DNA from: Saprospiraceae bacterium
Lineage (GTDB): Bacteria; Bacteroidota; Bacteroidia; Chitinophagales; Saprospiraceae
DNA length: 64,000 nucleotides
Assembly: GCA_016710625.1 (NCBI GenBank)
Contig: JADJVK010000009.1
Coordinates: forward strand, 1 to 64,000
Direction of reading: 5' to 3'
Below the pieces are notes generated by a model. That model did not search any database and was not told where the DNA came from. It worked only from the letters and a program-made list of their open reading frames with translations. Positions within the stretch are counted from its first letter, which is position 1, and every line of letters begins with the position of its first letter. Position numbers and translations under genes: made by a program. This document shows, piece by piece, positions 1 to 8,087 of this stretch.

Positions 1-448
1 AAAGAAAAGATAAAGATGAAAATTTTATAACAAAGACAATCAAACAAAGACATTGTAGTTTGGTTGATGAATTTAAGAATGTCATAGATTTTGGGACGGA
101 ACAAATAAGGAGTTAAGAAGAGAATATCCAATAAAAGTTGACCAGCATAGACTAATTCAATATGATTCTTGTAGAGGACTCGAAGGTTGGACAGTTGTTT
201 GTATTGAAATAGATGAACTTATAAATTACCTATCAAGTAAATATAATGAAGAGAAAGTTGATGGAGAGATAGAACTTTTGGAATCTCCAGAAGAGAAAAA
301 AACCGGTTTATTTATGTGGTCATTGATACCATTAACTAGAGCAATAGACACATTAGTAATTACAATTAAGGATAAAAACAGTAATATTTCGAAAAAGCTC
401 TATGAACTTTATGAAAAGAATAAAGGTTTCATAGAATGGATAGAATAA
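1..448 (+). pseudogene. C-terminal part of a UvrD-like (SF1) DNA helicase, frameshifted and cut by the window edge
   Basis: Two overlapping frames together read as the end of a superfamily 1 helicase. The first frame (positions 3 to about 92) ends in VDEFKNVIDF and the second continues WDGTNKELRREYP to the TAA at 446-448. The join is at the T-run near 88-92, where one missing T would restore a single frame. Visible motifs are SCRGLEGWTVV, like helicase motif V, and LTRAIDTLVITI, like the motif VI/VALTRA region of UvrD_C_2 domains. The N-terminal ATPase half lies outside the window. The break may be a real lesion or a homopolymer error. The family assignment rests on these two motifs only. Confidence 0.55.
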
Positions 449-1539
449 GGAAAATATCTATTAATTAAATATTAACTTATATTAAATTAATTACCAAAAC
501 AAACAAAAAAAAATATATATTTTTAAAAACTAAAACCCAAATACAATCAAATTAAGAAACAAAACAAGACTTAACAATATTCTGTTACAATGTAAATGGA
601 AATGTTGGTTTTTAAACAGCATGACAAAATGAAAATTTGATTATCAAGATTATATAAAAAATATATCTAGTAACAATAATTATCCATATATTCAAAAGTC
701 TTTCCCTTTTTAGGCAAATTAAATTGAATTTTTCTAATCAACTTATGTACACTATTGTCAATACAATTAAAAAGATGTATCACCTTAGCCGATATAGAAA
801 ACTCATTGAAAATAGGATACCATAAAGGAGCAGTATCATTTGCTAAAAAACATGGATATAATATCTTTAAATTTATCATATTTCAATTTATTACAATTTA
901 AAAATTGGTAAAATTAAATATTATCATAAATTTGAACAATAGAAAGAATTGAATAGTCATATTTCAAAATCCACACCTTAGGTAAGCCTAAATCTGTTAA
1001 AAAAAGTTATTCACATTAGTTTGACAATCTGTTAGTTATAAAATATTTAAAGAATTATTTATAGTGTATTTGTGTTATTATTTTAAAGCAAAAAAATAAT
1101 AGTTATGACACAACAAGAGCTAGAAAAAATGAGGTCGATTGAAGAATTTTGATAGTTTTTGACCCTTAAAATTTCTCAAAATCATAAATAAAAAAATATA
1201 TTAATAAGGTAGATATTCAATTCTAATTTCTAATTTTCAAATTTTGTCGGAACTGTAAAAATCATTTTCATGTATTATCTAATTTTTATATCTTCACAAT
1301 GGAAAATTGAATGATAGCATTTCCCTATTGTCTGGCAGCAGGATTCTTTCAAATTGTAAAGTTGACAAATACTTTTGACATTAAGGTTTCTATCCTTTAA
1401 TTGAATGTGCAATATTCAACTTTCCAATGTGTTGGCGGTCATTGCATATAACACATAATACTGAAAGTTCTATATTTATATAGAATTGTTATATTTTAAT
1501 TGACATAAATACTTAAATTTACCAAACTTAAATTTTGAA
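449..1539. other. 1.1 kb AT-rich intergenic region with leader-repeat copy, no convincing gene
   Basis: I see no supportable gene here. A 70-codon minus-strand frame (667-879) has no recognisable domain or good ribosome binding site. A plus-strand start at about 1105 (MTQQELEKMRSIEEF then stop) may be the broken first codons of a lost gene. TTAGG/CCTAA near 977-991 can form a small hairpin. Positions 1283-1300 and 1362-1432 are copies of leader sequences that recur at 3774-3791 and 2529-2600. Confidence 0.5.
1362..1432 (+). repeat. Leader repeat, copy 1 (upstream of KilA-N gene)
   Basis: This stretch of about 70 bp (TTGACAAATACTTTTGACAT... to ...CAACTTTCC) is matched, with few changes, by 2529-2600 upstream of the Fic antitoxin gene. 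It lies about 110 bp before an unrelated gene, so the repeat is not part of a duplicated gene. It may carry a promoter or be part of a cassette boundary. Confidence 0.6.
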
Positions 1540-2358
1540 ATGTCAAAAGGTAGAATTTTACAAGTTAATAATAGTGATATAACTGTTATTTCTCAAAATG
1601 AATCAGATTATATTTGTTTGACAGATATGACTTCTACATTTAAAGAAGGTAGCGGATTAATCGGAAAATGGATAACTAATAAAAACACATTAGAGTATTT
1701 AGGAATTTGGGAGAAAATTAATAATCCAATTTTTAATTACACCGAATTCGGGGTAATTGGAAATGAATCTGGAACTAACAGATTTATAATGTCTGTTGGA
1801 CAATGGATAGAAAGAACAAATGCAAGTGGAATGCTTGTAAAAGCAGGTAGATACGGTGGAACTTATGCACATAAAGACATTGCATTTCATTTTGCAATGT
1901 GGTTAAGTCCTGAATTTCAAATATATTTAGTCAATGAATTTCAGAGATTAAAAAATGATGAGAATGATAGATTAAAATTAGAATGGAATTTTCAAAGAAC
2001 TCTTGCAAAAGTTAATTACCTAATTCATTCGGATGCCATAAAAGAAAATCTTATACCGTTGGAAATCACAAAACAACAATCAAATTTTGTATATGCTAAT
2101 GAAGCAGATATTTTAAATGTTGCATTATTTGGAATTACTGCAAAAGAATGGAGAGAAAATAATCCGAAATTAAATGGCAATATAAGGGATTATGCAAGTA
2201 TTGAACAATTAGTCGTATTAAGTAATTTAGAAAGTATAAATGCTGTTCTTATACGACAAGAATTAAAACAAAATGAAAGATTAATTCAGCTAAATAAAGT
2301 TGCAATAACACAAATGAAATCCTTATTTAATAGCAAAACAATTAAGAAATTAAAATAA
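1540..2358 (+). CDS. KilA-N domain protein
   Basis: A 272-residue protein. The stretch YGGTYAHKDIAFHFAMWLSP followed by EFQIYLVNEFQ (about residues 106-138) is the hallmark of the KilA-N domain, a DNA-binding fold found in phage antirepressors and large DNA viruses. Residues 20-60 (ICLTDMTSTF...LIGKWITNKNTLEYLG) fit the N-terminal half of the same domain. The C-terminal half, about 140 residues, is charged and not recognised; in relatives it often serves as a host-specificity or effector part. Bacterial chromosomal copies of this kind are common in accessory islands. The gene is directly followed by folded repeat copy A. Its DNA target and role are unknown. Confidence 0.85.
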   Translation: MSKGRILQVNNSDITVISQNESDYICLTDMTSTFKEGSGLIGKWITNKNTLEYLGIWEKINNPIFNYTEFGVIGNESGTNRFIMSVGQWIERTNASGMLVKAGRYGGTYAHKDIAFHFAMWLSPEFQIYLVNEFQRLKNDENDRLKLEWNFQRTLAKVNYLIHSDAIKENLIPLEITKQQSNFVYANEADILNVALFGITAKEWRENNPKLNGNIRDYASIEQLVVLSNLESINAVLIRQELKQNERLIQLNKVAITQMKSLFNSKTIKKLK

Positions 2359-2380
2359 ATAAAAACAACGAACCACTAGC

Positions 2381-2493
2381 AACTAAGTTTTCGTCATGGC
2401 TACAAGCCTCCAGAATTATTACAGGACGATGTTAGACCCAAAGCATTCGGGTGGAACCTAAGGTAAAGTGGAATATACGAAGCCGATAGTTAT
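2381..2493 (+). repeat. Folded cassette-like repeat, copy A
   Basis: This 113-bp element starts 22 bp after the KilA-N stop codon and is highly similar to 3527-3640. It contains a small GGCT-ACA-AGCC hairpin, flanking TCGTC/GACGA arms, a second hairpin around ACCC(A)AAGCATTCGGGT, and ends AACTA...TTCG / CGAA...TAGTT that can pair with each other. Position directly after a stop codon, length and imperfect terminal pairing resemble integron attC sites, but the consensus core boxes are not clearly met. Confidence 0.75.
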
Positions 2494-2528
2494 TGGGTTG
2501 ACGAATAGAGAGAGGAAAGGGATAGATA

Positions 2529-2600
2529 GTTGACGAATGCTTTTGACATTAAGTTTTCTATCCTTTTTTTGAATGTGCAATCTTTAACTTTCCTTTGTGT
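2529..2600 (+). repeat. Leader repeat, copy 2 (upstream of Fic antitoxin gene)
   Basis: Matches 1362-1432 (TTGACGAATGCTTTTGACAT..., ending CTTTAACTTTCC). A nearby partial echo, TTGACGAATAG, occurs at about 2498-2508. It sits between folded repeat A and the Fic module. Confidence 0.6.
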
Positions 2601-2687
2601 TATTCTTCATTCAATATAAATCCACAGATAAACAAATATTTATTAATAATTTTGTAAATTTGAAATTAATTTAAATACAAGTTGAAT

Positions 2688-2909
2688 ATGTTTAACATAA
2701 TCGAAGTAGATAGAATTAACATGACCATAATGGGGATAAAATTTTCTGATTTAAAAACATTAGAAAGTACAGCAAATGCACTAGGAAGTAATATGTTTGA
2801 AGGGTTTAAACCATCACCAAAAGGCATAGAAATAATACGTGATTATGTTACAGGGAAAATTTCTTTAAATGAATTGGTGATATTTGCTAAACAAAAAGCA
2901 TATGTCTAG
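2688..2909 (+). CDS. VbhA-like antitoxin of the Fic toxin
   Basis: A 73-residue protein starting at the ATG at 2688; a TTG two codons earlier is possible. It carries SNMFEG, which fits the [S/T]xxxE[G/N] inhibitory-helix motif of class I Fic antitoxins such as VbhA. In that family the helix places its Glu in the ATP site of Fic and blocks AMPylation. Other features are a short helical protein ending in NELVIFAKQKAYV. It overlaps the Fic start by 8 bp, so the pair is translationally coupled, antitoxin first, as usual for this class. Assignment is by motif and context. Confidence 0.8.
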   Translation: MFNIIEVDRINMTIMGIKFSDLKTLESTANALGSNMFEGFKPSPKGIEIIRDYVTGKISLNELVIFAKQKAYV

Positions 2910-3507
2910 CTCATATAAATATTTAGACCCTGACTACACATACACCGACCCAAACTCAGGACTATTAAGAAATTTACAAGATATTACAGACCCAGATGTT
3001 TTGCTATTTGTTGAAAGTAGTGCTGTTACTAAACGACTTCAAGAAATATATCACAATCCAATAAAGATTAATGGAATTGAAAGTCTTTTTGAAATTCATA
3101 AACATCTATTTCAAGATATTTATGCTTGGGCAGGAATGAGAAGAAAGGTTGAGATAAGTAAAGAAGGAAAACAATTTTTTCCTACCTCTTATTTTGACAA
3201 TGCTTTAAAATACATTGATTCATTAATAACCGATTATAATAAAATACCTAAAGACAACAAATATCTTATAGCAAAAAAATTGGCAGAAATATTAGACAAT
3301 GTAAATTATTTTCACCCATTTAGAGAAGGAAACGGCAGAACACAAAGAGAGTTTTTAAGAATTTTGGCATTAACAAAAGGATTAACACTAAATCTTAATC
3401 CACCTGATAATATAATAGTTTACGAAAAGTACATGAAAGGAACAATTGAGAGCAATATAGAAATATTGACTGATTTGATCTTTGAATTGATAGAAAAAGA
3501 TAAATAA
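2902..3507 (+). CDS. Fic domain toxin (protein AMPylase)
   Basis: A 201-residue protein from the ATG at 2902; an upstream TTG at 2884 is possible but would lengthen the overlap with the antitoxin. The catalytic loop HPFREGNGRTQR (His at about 138) matches HxFx(D/E)GNGRxxR exactly. FQDIYAWAGMRR before it is the usual Fic segment near the target-binding flap. Fic enzymes transfer AMP from ATP to hydroxyl groups of target proteins, for example DNA gyrase for VbhT and FicT. The protein is little more than a Fic core and lacks a secretion or BID-type tail, which suggests a chromosomal or cassette toxin-antitoxin module, not an injected effector. Folded repeat copy B follows. Confidence 0.93.
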   Translation: MSSSYKYLDPDYTYTDPNSGLLRNLQDITDPDVLLFVESSAVTKRLQEIYHNPIKINGIESLFEIHKHLFQDIYAWAGMRRKVEISKEGKQFFPTSYFDNALKYIDSLITDYNKIPKDNKYLIAKKLAEILDNVNYFHPFREGNGRTQREFLRILALTKGLTLNLNPPDNIIVYEKYMKGTIESNIEILTDLIFELIEKDK

Positions 3508-3526
3508 AAAAAAATTAGTGCATAAC

Positions 3527-3640
3527 AACTAAGTTTTCGTCATGGCTGCAAGCCTCCCCAAATTTGTATAGGACGATGTTAGACCCGAAGCATTCGGGTG
3601 GAACTTTTGGTATCGGGGAATAAACGAAGCCGATAGTTAT
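3527..3640 (+). repeat. Folded cassette-like repeat, copy B
   Basis: This 114-bp element begins 20 bp after the fic stop. It shares nearly all positions with copy A outside two variable patches. GGCT-GCA-AGCC and ACCCGAA-GCA-TTCGGGT are perfect hairpins here. The outer CATAAC (3521-3526) pairs with GTTATG (3636-3641). One base pair differs from copy A in a stem (A to G) and makes the second hairpin perfect, which hints that the fold matters. Confidence 0.8.
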
Positions 3641-3773
3641 GAGGTTAACTTTGAGATTGGAATGGGATAGAAAAAGTAAAATTTTTGTGATTTATAAGTA
3701 GATTCAAAATCTTTTACGATGATAATTTTTTTCATCATTAATAGATTAATACTTATCAATTACCTATTTTTAT

Positions 3774-3791
3774 ATTTTATATCTTCACAAT
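3774..3791 (+). repeat. Short leader repeat TTTTATATCTTCACAAT
   Basis: The same 17-18 nt occur at 1283-1300, in both places followed by AATTG(G)AATGATAG after a few bases. They lie upstream of unrelated genes. The element may be a promoter (TTTG-like and TAnn boxes are not clear). Confidence 0.5.
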
Positions 3792-3892
3792 ATTAATTGG
3801 AATGATAGTACCGAATGTTCTGGTTTCAAAAATGCCACAATCGATTAATCAAATCCCAATATATTCCATATTAGAATTACAATAAACAAATT

Positions 3893-4054
3893 ATGAAAAG
3901 ACTATTAATTTTTCTTTTATTTTTAATAGCTAAGACCTTTGCTATTGGTCAAAATTGTAAATGTGATAGCACCTTTAAAGTCGTAAAATACCACATAGAA
4001 ACAAATTATGCTGGATGGTTTGACAAGACTAAGCAAATGGATAAAAACAAATAA
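3893..4054 (+). pseudogene. Truncated start of a secreted protein, possibly an S41 peptidase
   Basis: An ATG at 3893 opens 53 codons: a signal peptide (MKRLLIFLLFLIAKTFAIGQ) and then NCKCDSTFKVVKYHIETNYA-GWFDKTK before a stop. The part after the signal peptide resembles the first residues of Bacteroidota S41 (C-terminal processing) peptidases, which often read ...CxC...NYAGF.DK. The rest of the enzyme is missing and the frame runs straight into the next gene, so this is a remnant. The same promoter and signal-peptide segment is repeated at 5342-5509. Confidence 0.5.
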
Positions 4055-4073
4055 TGGATATCAAACCAAAGAA

Positions 4074-5222
4074 ATGAGATATATAATAATTTTTTTATTT
4101 GTTTTAGTTCATCAAAACTTGTCTGCTCAAGAGCAACTTCCTATAATTCGAGCAAACTCCAAAAACGTAAAAATACTTGATGGTTTAAATTACAAACCAG
4201 ATTTTTGGGTAATTTTTCCTGAAACAAAACCAGATGTTTACTATTTGGATTTGCCAAGGAAAAAAACATTAGTAAAATTCATAACTGATATTGATAGTAT
4301 TAGTTTTATCTTGAATTATGGTGAGGTCAAAGATTTTATTGTGCTTTTGAATGGGAAAGATTCTTGTTATACACGAATTTCTGCAAATTACCCTAATTTG
4401 AAAATTCCAAAGAAAATAAATACATCAAATGATACTATTCCATTTGTAATGAAAGGCAATCGCATCTATTTTAAAGGGAAAATAAATAATTCAGAATTAT
4501 TGAATTTCCAGTTTGATTTGGGTGCAGATGCAACAAATATTAACCATAAATCTGCCAAAAAAATTAGTATAAACTTTGACAAAAAAGGAAATCTAATCAA
4601 TAGCGACGGCATTAATGAAACAAGAGTAAGCTCAAATAATGAAATTGAAATCGCTGGATTAAAGTGGAGCGGCATCGAAATATATGAAACCAAAAATATG
4701 GAAAACTATGAGGATGCTATTATAGGAAATAGCTTTTTCCTTGACAAAATTTACAAAATAGATTATGATAAAAGACTTCTAATTTTATATGAAAAATTAC
4801 CAGAAATTGAAACGGATTTTGTAAAACAAAACATGATTTTAGATAATGGAGTTCGACCTGTGATAGAAGGAGCATTTATTTTCGATAATAAAATATTTAA
4901 AGATTGGTTTTTGTTTGACACTGGAAATACAGGAAACGGAATAATTGGGAATCGTTATTTAATGAAAAATAATTTGTATGATAAGTTTTCAACAATATTT
5001 GGATTTGGGAGTAAGAAAATAGCATATATTCCTAAACTAATGATTGCTAATCAAATAATTGATGATGGTGTAATCACATTAGAAAAGAAAAAAAAGAATG
5101 GTTCTGATTATAAATTTGGAGGCCTATTTGGGAACAAATTACTAAAAAGATTCAATATTATCATTGACAACCTAGAAGGTTCAATCTACATTAAACCTAA
5201 TTTTCTTTATGTAAATGATTAA
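4074..5222 (+). CDS. Secreted retropepsin-like aspartyl protease family protein
   Basis: I place the start at the ATG at 4074 because MRYIIIFLFVLVHQNLSAQ is a clean signal peptide; the frame is open further back to 4008 but those codons overlap the S41-like remnant. The mature part has two lobes typical of clan AA aspartyl proteases: FQFDLGADAT (Asp about 148) and FLFDTGNTGNG (Asp about 282), the second being a canonical DTG. The first lobe has DLG in place of DTG, so catalysis may depend on the second lobe or dimerisation. The last 60 residues (GGLFGNKLLKRFNIIID) match the usual C-terminal strand of these proteins. Expected location is the periplasm or outside. The substrate is unknown. Confidence 0.8.
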   Translation: MRYIIIFLFVLVHQNLSAQEQLPIIRANSKNVKILDGLNYKPDFWVIFPETKPDVYYLDLPRKKTLVKFITDIDSISFILNYGEVKDFIVLLNGKDSCYTRISANYPNLKIPKKINTSNDTIPFVMKGNRIYFKGKINNSELLNFQFDLGADATNINHKSAKKISINFDKKGNLINSDGINETRVSSNNEIEIAGLKWSGIEIYETKNMENYEDAIIGNSFFLDKIYKIDYDKRLLILYEKLPEIETDFVKQNMILDNGVRPVIEGAFIFDNKIFKDWFLFDTGNTGNGIIGNRYLMKNNLYDKFSTIFGFGSKKIAYIPKLMIANQIIDDGVITLEKKKKNGSDYKFGGLFGNKLLKRFNIIIDNLEGSIYIKPNFLYVND

Positions 5223-5611
5223 TGATTAAATAAATTGATAAATTTAATTCGTAATCTAGCATAAGGAATAGCAAAATAACAAGTTGAAGCAAATGAATAC
5301 CTTTACTTTTGGATTATAAAATATTATTATATATTTGAATAAAAGTACTGAATGTTCTGGTTTCAAAATGCCATTTTCGAATAATCAAAATCCTATATAT
5401 TTCATTTTAGAAATACACAACGCAAAATATGAAAAGAGTATTTATTTTTCTTTTATTTTTAATAGTCAAGACCATTGCTTTTGGTCAAAACTTTACATTT
5501 GAACATTAGTTTGAAATGGTCATAGTTCAATAATCCACATATTTGTTAAGCCCAAAATAAGTTGATAAAACCGCATAATCAGAAAAAAACGCTTTTTTAA
5601 TTGCTATAATA
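5223..5611. other. Intergenic region holding the orphan signal-peptide copy
   Basis: Apart from the repeat at 5342-5509 I see no gene here. A weak CTAGCATAAGG / GCAAAATAAC string at about 5257-5282 could be a decayed end of a folded repeat, but it is too short to call. Confidence 0.5.
5342..5509 (+). repeat. Second copy of promoter plus signal-peptide segment (orphan start)
   Basis: Positions 5342-5490 match 3806-3955: GAATGTTCTGGTTTCAAAA, then CCTATATATTTC-like sequence, then an ATG at 5429 followed by MKRVFIFLLFLIVKTIAFGQ and only six more codons before TAG. Compared with 3893 the signal peptide is conserved at most positions but the mature protein differs, so the two copies probably derive from paralogous secreted proteins whose bodies were lost. 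Confidence 0.65.
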
Positions 5612-6358
5612 ATGAACAGAGAACTAAAATCGTATTGGAGTAGATTTTTTGATTTTAATTGGAAATTTGGACTTTTTCTCATACTTATTATTTGTATTCC
5701 CCGATTTATTTTGGTGCTAAATGCAAATTATTTGGGTAGATATAGCCCATATATTGCATTATTAATGACAATTTCCGCAATAGCACCATATCTTTTTTTG
5801 ACAAAATATGGACGAAAAGAAATTGGAATTACTAAATCTGGAAATTTTAAATGGCTATTAATTGCTTTAGTTTGTGGACTTGTTGCAAGTTTTGCTCTGC
5901 ATTTTATAGGACAAATATTGTATGACAATTCAAATCAGAATTGGTATAAGTATATTGGTAAATTATACAATATTCCAACTACAATAACTCAAGTTGACAA
6001 AAATAAGATGTTTGTTATAGTAGCTATAACCAGTATGATATTTAGCCCAATTGGAGAAGAATTGTTTTTTAGAGGAATCGTTCATGCAAGTTTTGCAAAA
6101 TCAATTGGAGAGAAAAAAGCATCAATAGTAGATAGTTTAGCATTTGCATTAACTCACATTTCTCATTTTGGATTGGTTTTCATCAATAATAAATGGGACT
6201 TTTTTGCTATACCGACTATAATTTGGATAACAAGTATGTTTTTAGTGAGTTTATTATTCTATTATTTCCGTAAGAAATCAGGCTCAATATTAGGAGCAAT
6301 TATATGTCATTCAGCTTTTAATTTAGGAATGACATTTTGTATATTTTATTTACTTTGA
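5612..6358 (+). CDS. CPBP family intramembrane metalloprotease
   Basis: A 248-residue multi-pass membrane protein. The Abi/CPBP (CAAX protease-like) motifs are all present: GEELFFR (EExxxR, Glu at about 149/150), FALTHISH (FxxxH, His about 182) and CHSAFN (HxxxN) near the C-terminus. About seven hydrophobic segments are visible. Family members cleave within or next to membranes and include immunity proteins for bacteriocins and type II CAAX proteases. Location beside toxin-antitoxin genes and folded repeats fits an accessory role, for example self-protection, but no substrate can be named. A degraded copy of the folded repeat follows the stop codon. Confidence 0.9.
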   Translation: MNRELKSYWSRFFDFNWKFGLFLILIICIPRFILVLNANYLGRYSPYIALLMTISAIAPYLFLTKYGRKEIGITKSGNFKWLLIALVCGLVASFALHFIGQILYDNSNQNWYKYIGKLYNIPTTITQVDKNKMFVIVAITSMIFSPIGEELFFRGIVHASFAKSIGEKKASIVDSLAFALTHISHFGLVFINNKWDFFAIPTIIWITSMFLVSLLFYYFRKKSGSILGAIICHSAFNLGMTFCIFYLL

Positions 6359-6384
6359 CAAACGGGAAGTGGAACAAAAACTAT

Positions 6385-6434
6385 CACTAACAATTATGTT
6401 ATTGTTATGGCAGCAAGTCTACAGAATTTCATTG
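6385..6434 (+). repeat. Degenerate 5' half of the folded repeat, copy C
   Basis: CACTAACAATTATGTTATTG, then TTATGGCAGCAAGTCTACAG, aligns with the first 50 bp of copies A and B (ACTAGCAACTAAG..., CATGGCTACAAGCCTCCAG). It starts 27 bp after the CPBP stop codon. The 3' half is absent or unrecognisable. Confidence 0.5.
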
Positions 6435-6486
6435 GATTGAATTGTTTTTAATTTTTTGATAGATTAATATTCAAAATTTGGAGTAT

Positions 6487-6737
6487 TTGACTAAAGTCAT
6501 TTCTTTTTTTCTCTTGGTGAATCGGATTGAAATCCGATTCTATTTATATACTATTTTTTGGTTTAAATTTATTGGAGATTCTATTCATTCTTTGAGGATT
6601 TATTTATATTTGACTAAAGTCAATTATATAATTTACTTGGTGTATCGGACTTTAGTCCGATTGTATTAATAAGATAAGAATTTAGGGTTGTTTTTATTTG
6701 ATTTTGGCTCTATTATTCAAACGGACTGAAGTCCGTT
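6487..6737. repeat. Cluster of short palindromes (TTGACTAAAGTCAA / ATCGGAnnnnATCCGAT)
   Basis: Two modules 123 bp apart each hold TTTGACTAAAGTCA followed by CTTGGTG(A/T)ATCGGA-n-TCCGATT: 6487-6539 and 6610-6662. A fifth palindrome, AACGGACTGAAGTCCGTT, is at 6720-6737. The modules are alike in both palindromes and the CTTGGTG linker. Such paired imperfect palindromes resemble REP-like elements mobilised by TnpA-REP transposases. The apparent 63-codon open frame across them is an artefact of the repeats. Confidence 0.7.
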
Positions 6738-7025
6738 ACTCCTTAAATTTTTATTTTCGAATATATTGGACGATGATATTCATTAAATGAGGATTATTGA
6801 TGTATTTTTATATTCAGTTTCAAAAATAAAAGCTTGTTTTGGTAATGGATAATATTATTTTATATAAACCCAAGAATATTTTTTCGATATAATTTTGGCA
6901 TGTTTTTATACCAAATTAGTTATACATCAACAAAAAGTTAAATAAATTAATATTAATCTCCTGATAAATAAGGAGCAAGAAATATAAATTTAATCTCCAA
7001 AAACTGTTTAAATTTTAGATTTAAT

Positions 7026-8087
7026 ATGAGAAAAAAAATTACAATAATTGCAATTTTGAATTGGTTAATTCTTAATACAATCTTCGCATTCAATAGGCAA
7101 GATACTATAATCTACAGTGGTTATGCAGAACTATATTATGCTTATGATTTCACAAATCCAACCAATCATCTACGACCTAATTTTACTTATAATCATGTAA
7201 GACACAATGAAATAAATATAAATTTAGCAACTGCAAAAGTTGCTTATAGTGCGGAGAACATCAGAGCGAACTTTACTGCTATGTTTGGAAATTATGCTGA
7301 ATATAATCTTAGTTCTGAACCTGGTTGGGCACAATTTGTCTATGAAGCAAATATTGGAGTGAAGTTGTCGCAAAAACATAATTTGTGGTTAGATGCTGGC
7401 ATAATGCCTTCTCATCTCGGATTTGAAAGTGCTATCGGTGCGGATTGTTGGACGTTGACTAGAAGTATTTTAGCTGAAAACTCTCCATATTATGAAACGG
7501 GTTTGAAACTTTCCTACACTAACCCTTCTGAAAAGTTTTTTGCCGCTTTTTATTATTTGAATGGTTGGCAAAAAATCGCAAAAATAGATTTTGCTCAGAA
7601 ACCATCAATTGGAATGCAGTTCACATATAAACCCCATTCAAATTTATCTTTCAATTATAGCAATTTCATCGGTTCTACCCTACCTGACTCTATGAAAAAT
7701 TGGAGATTATTTCATAATCTTTATGCAATTTATGAACCAACTGCAAAACTAAGTTTCGTTGCAGGATTTGATTTTGGCAACGATTTCAACCCTAATTCTA
7801 AAAATTATTTATGGTTTTCTCCCGTTTTTATCACAAAATATAAATGGAATAAAAAGATCCAAACGGCTGCTAGAATAGAATATTATGCAGATCCAAATAA
7901 TGTTATTATTTCTCAAGATTATCCAAGTTTCAAAGTATTTGGTGCTTCTTTCAATTTAGATTATCAAATTCATAATAAAGTATTATGGAGAAATGAGATA
8001 AAATATTACCAAAACCCTACCGCAATTTTTTTAAATAATAACCGTCAAAATACTGTTTTAACTACTGCTTTATGCATTCGTTTATGA
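7026..8087 (+). CDS. Outer membrane beta-barrel porin (OmpL/bbp2-like)
   Basis: A 353-residue protein with a signal peptide (MRKKITIIAILNWLILNTIF-AF). The mature part starts IIYSGYAELYYAYDFTNPTN and is rich in alternating aromatic and polar strands, ending in a barrel-type C-terminus (LTTALCIRL). The pattern, including NHVRHNEININLA and LDAGIMPSHLGFESAIG, fits the putative beta-barrel porin-2 family common in Bacteroidota. It should sit in the outer membrane and may pass small solutes. The substrate is unknown. Its stop overlaps the DinB start (ATGA at 8084-8087), although the two proteins seem functionally unrelated. Confidence 0.8.
   Translation: MRKKITIIAILNWLILNTIFAFNRQDTIIYSGYAELYYAYDFTNPTNHLRPNFTYNHVRHNEININLATAKVAYSAENIRANFTAMFGNYAEYNLSSEPGWAQFVYEANIGVKLSQKHNLWLDAGIMPSHLGFESAIGADCWTLTRSILAENSPYYETGLKLSYTNPSEKFFAAFYYLNGWQKIAKIDFAQKPSIGMQFTYKPHSNLSFNYSNFIGSTLPDSMKNWRLFHNLYAIYEPTAKLSFVAGFDFGNDFNPNSKNYLWFSPVFITKYKWNKKIQTAARIEYYADPNNVIISQDYPSFKVFGASFNLDYQIHNKVLWRNEIKYYQNPTAIFLNNNRQNTVLTTALCIRL

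Noticed and set aside
667..879. 70-codon minus-strand open frame
   Set aside because: No recognised domain, no good ribosome binding site and located in a region with many decayed pieces; not enough to call a gene.
1105..1150. Short start MTQQELEKMRSIEEF
   Set aside because: Stops after 15 codons; could be a relic but no family can be named.
6478..6669. 63-codon plus-strand open frame
   Set aside because: It lies across the palindromic repeats and its sequence is explained by them.
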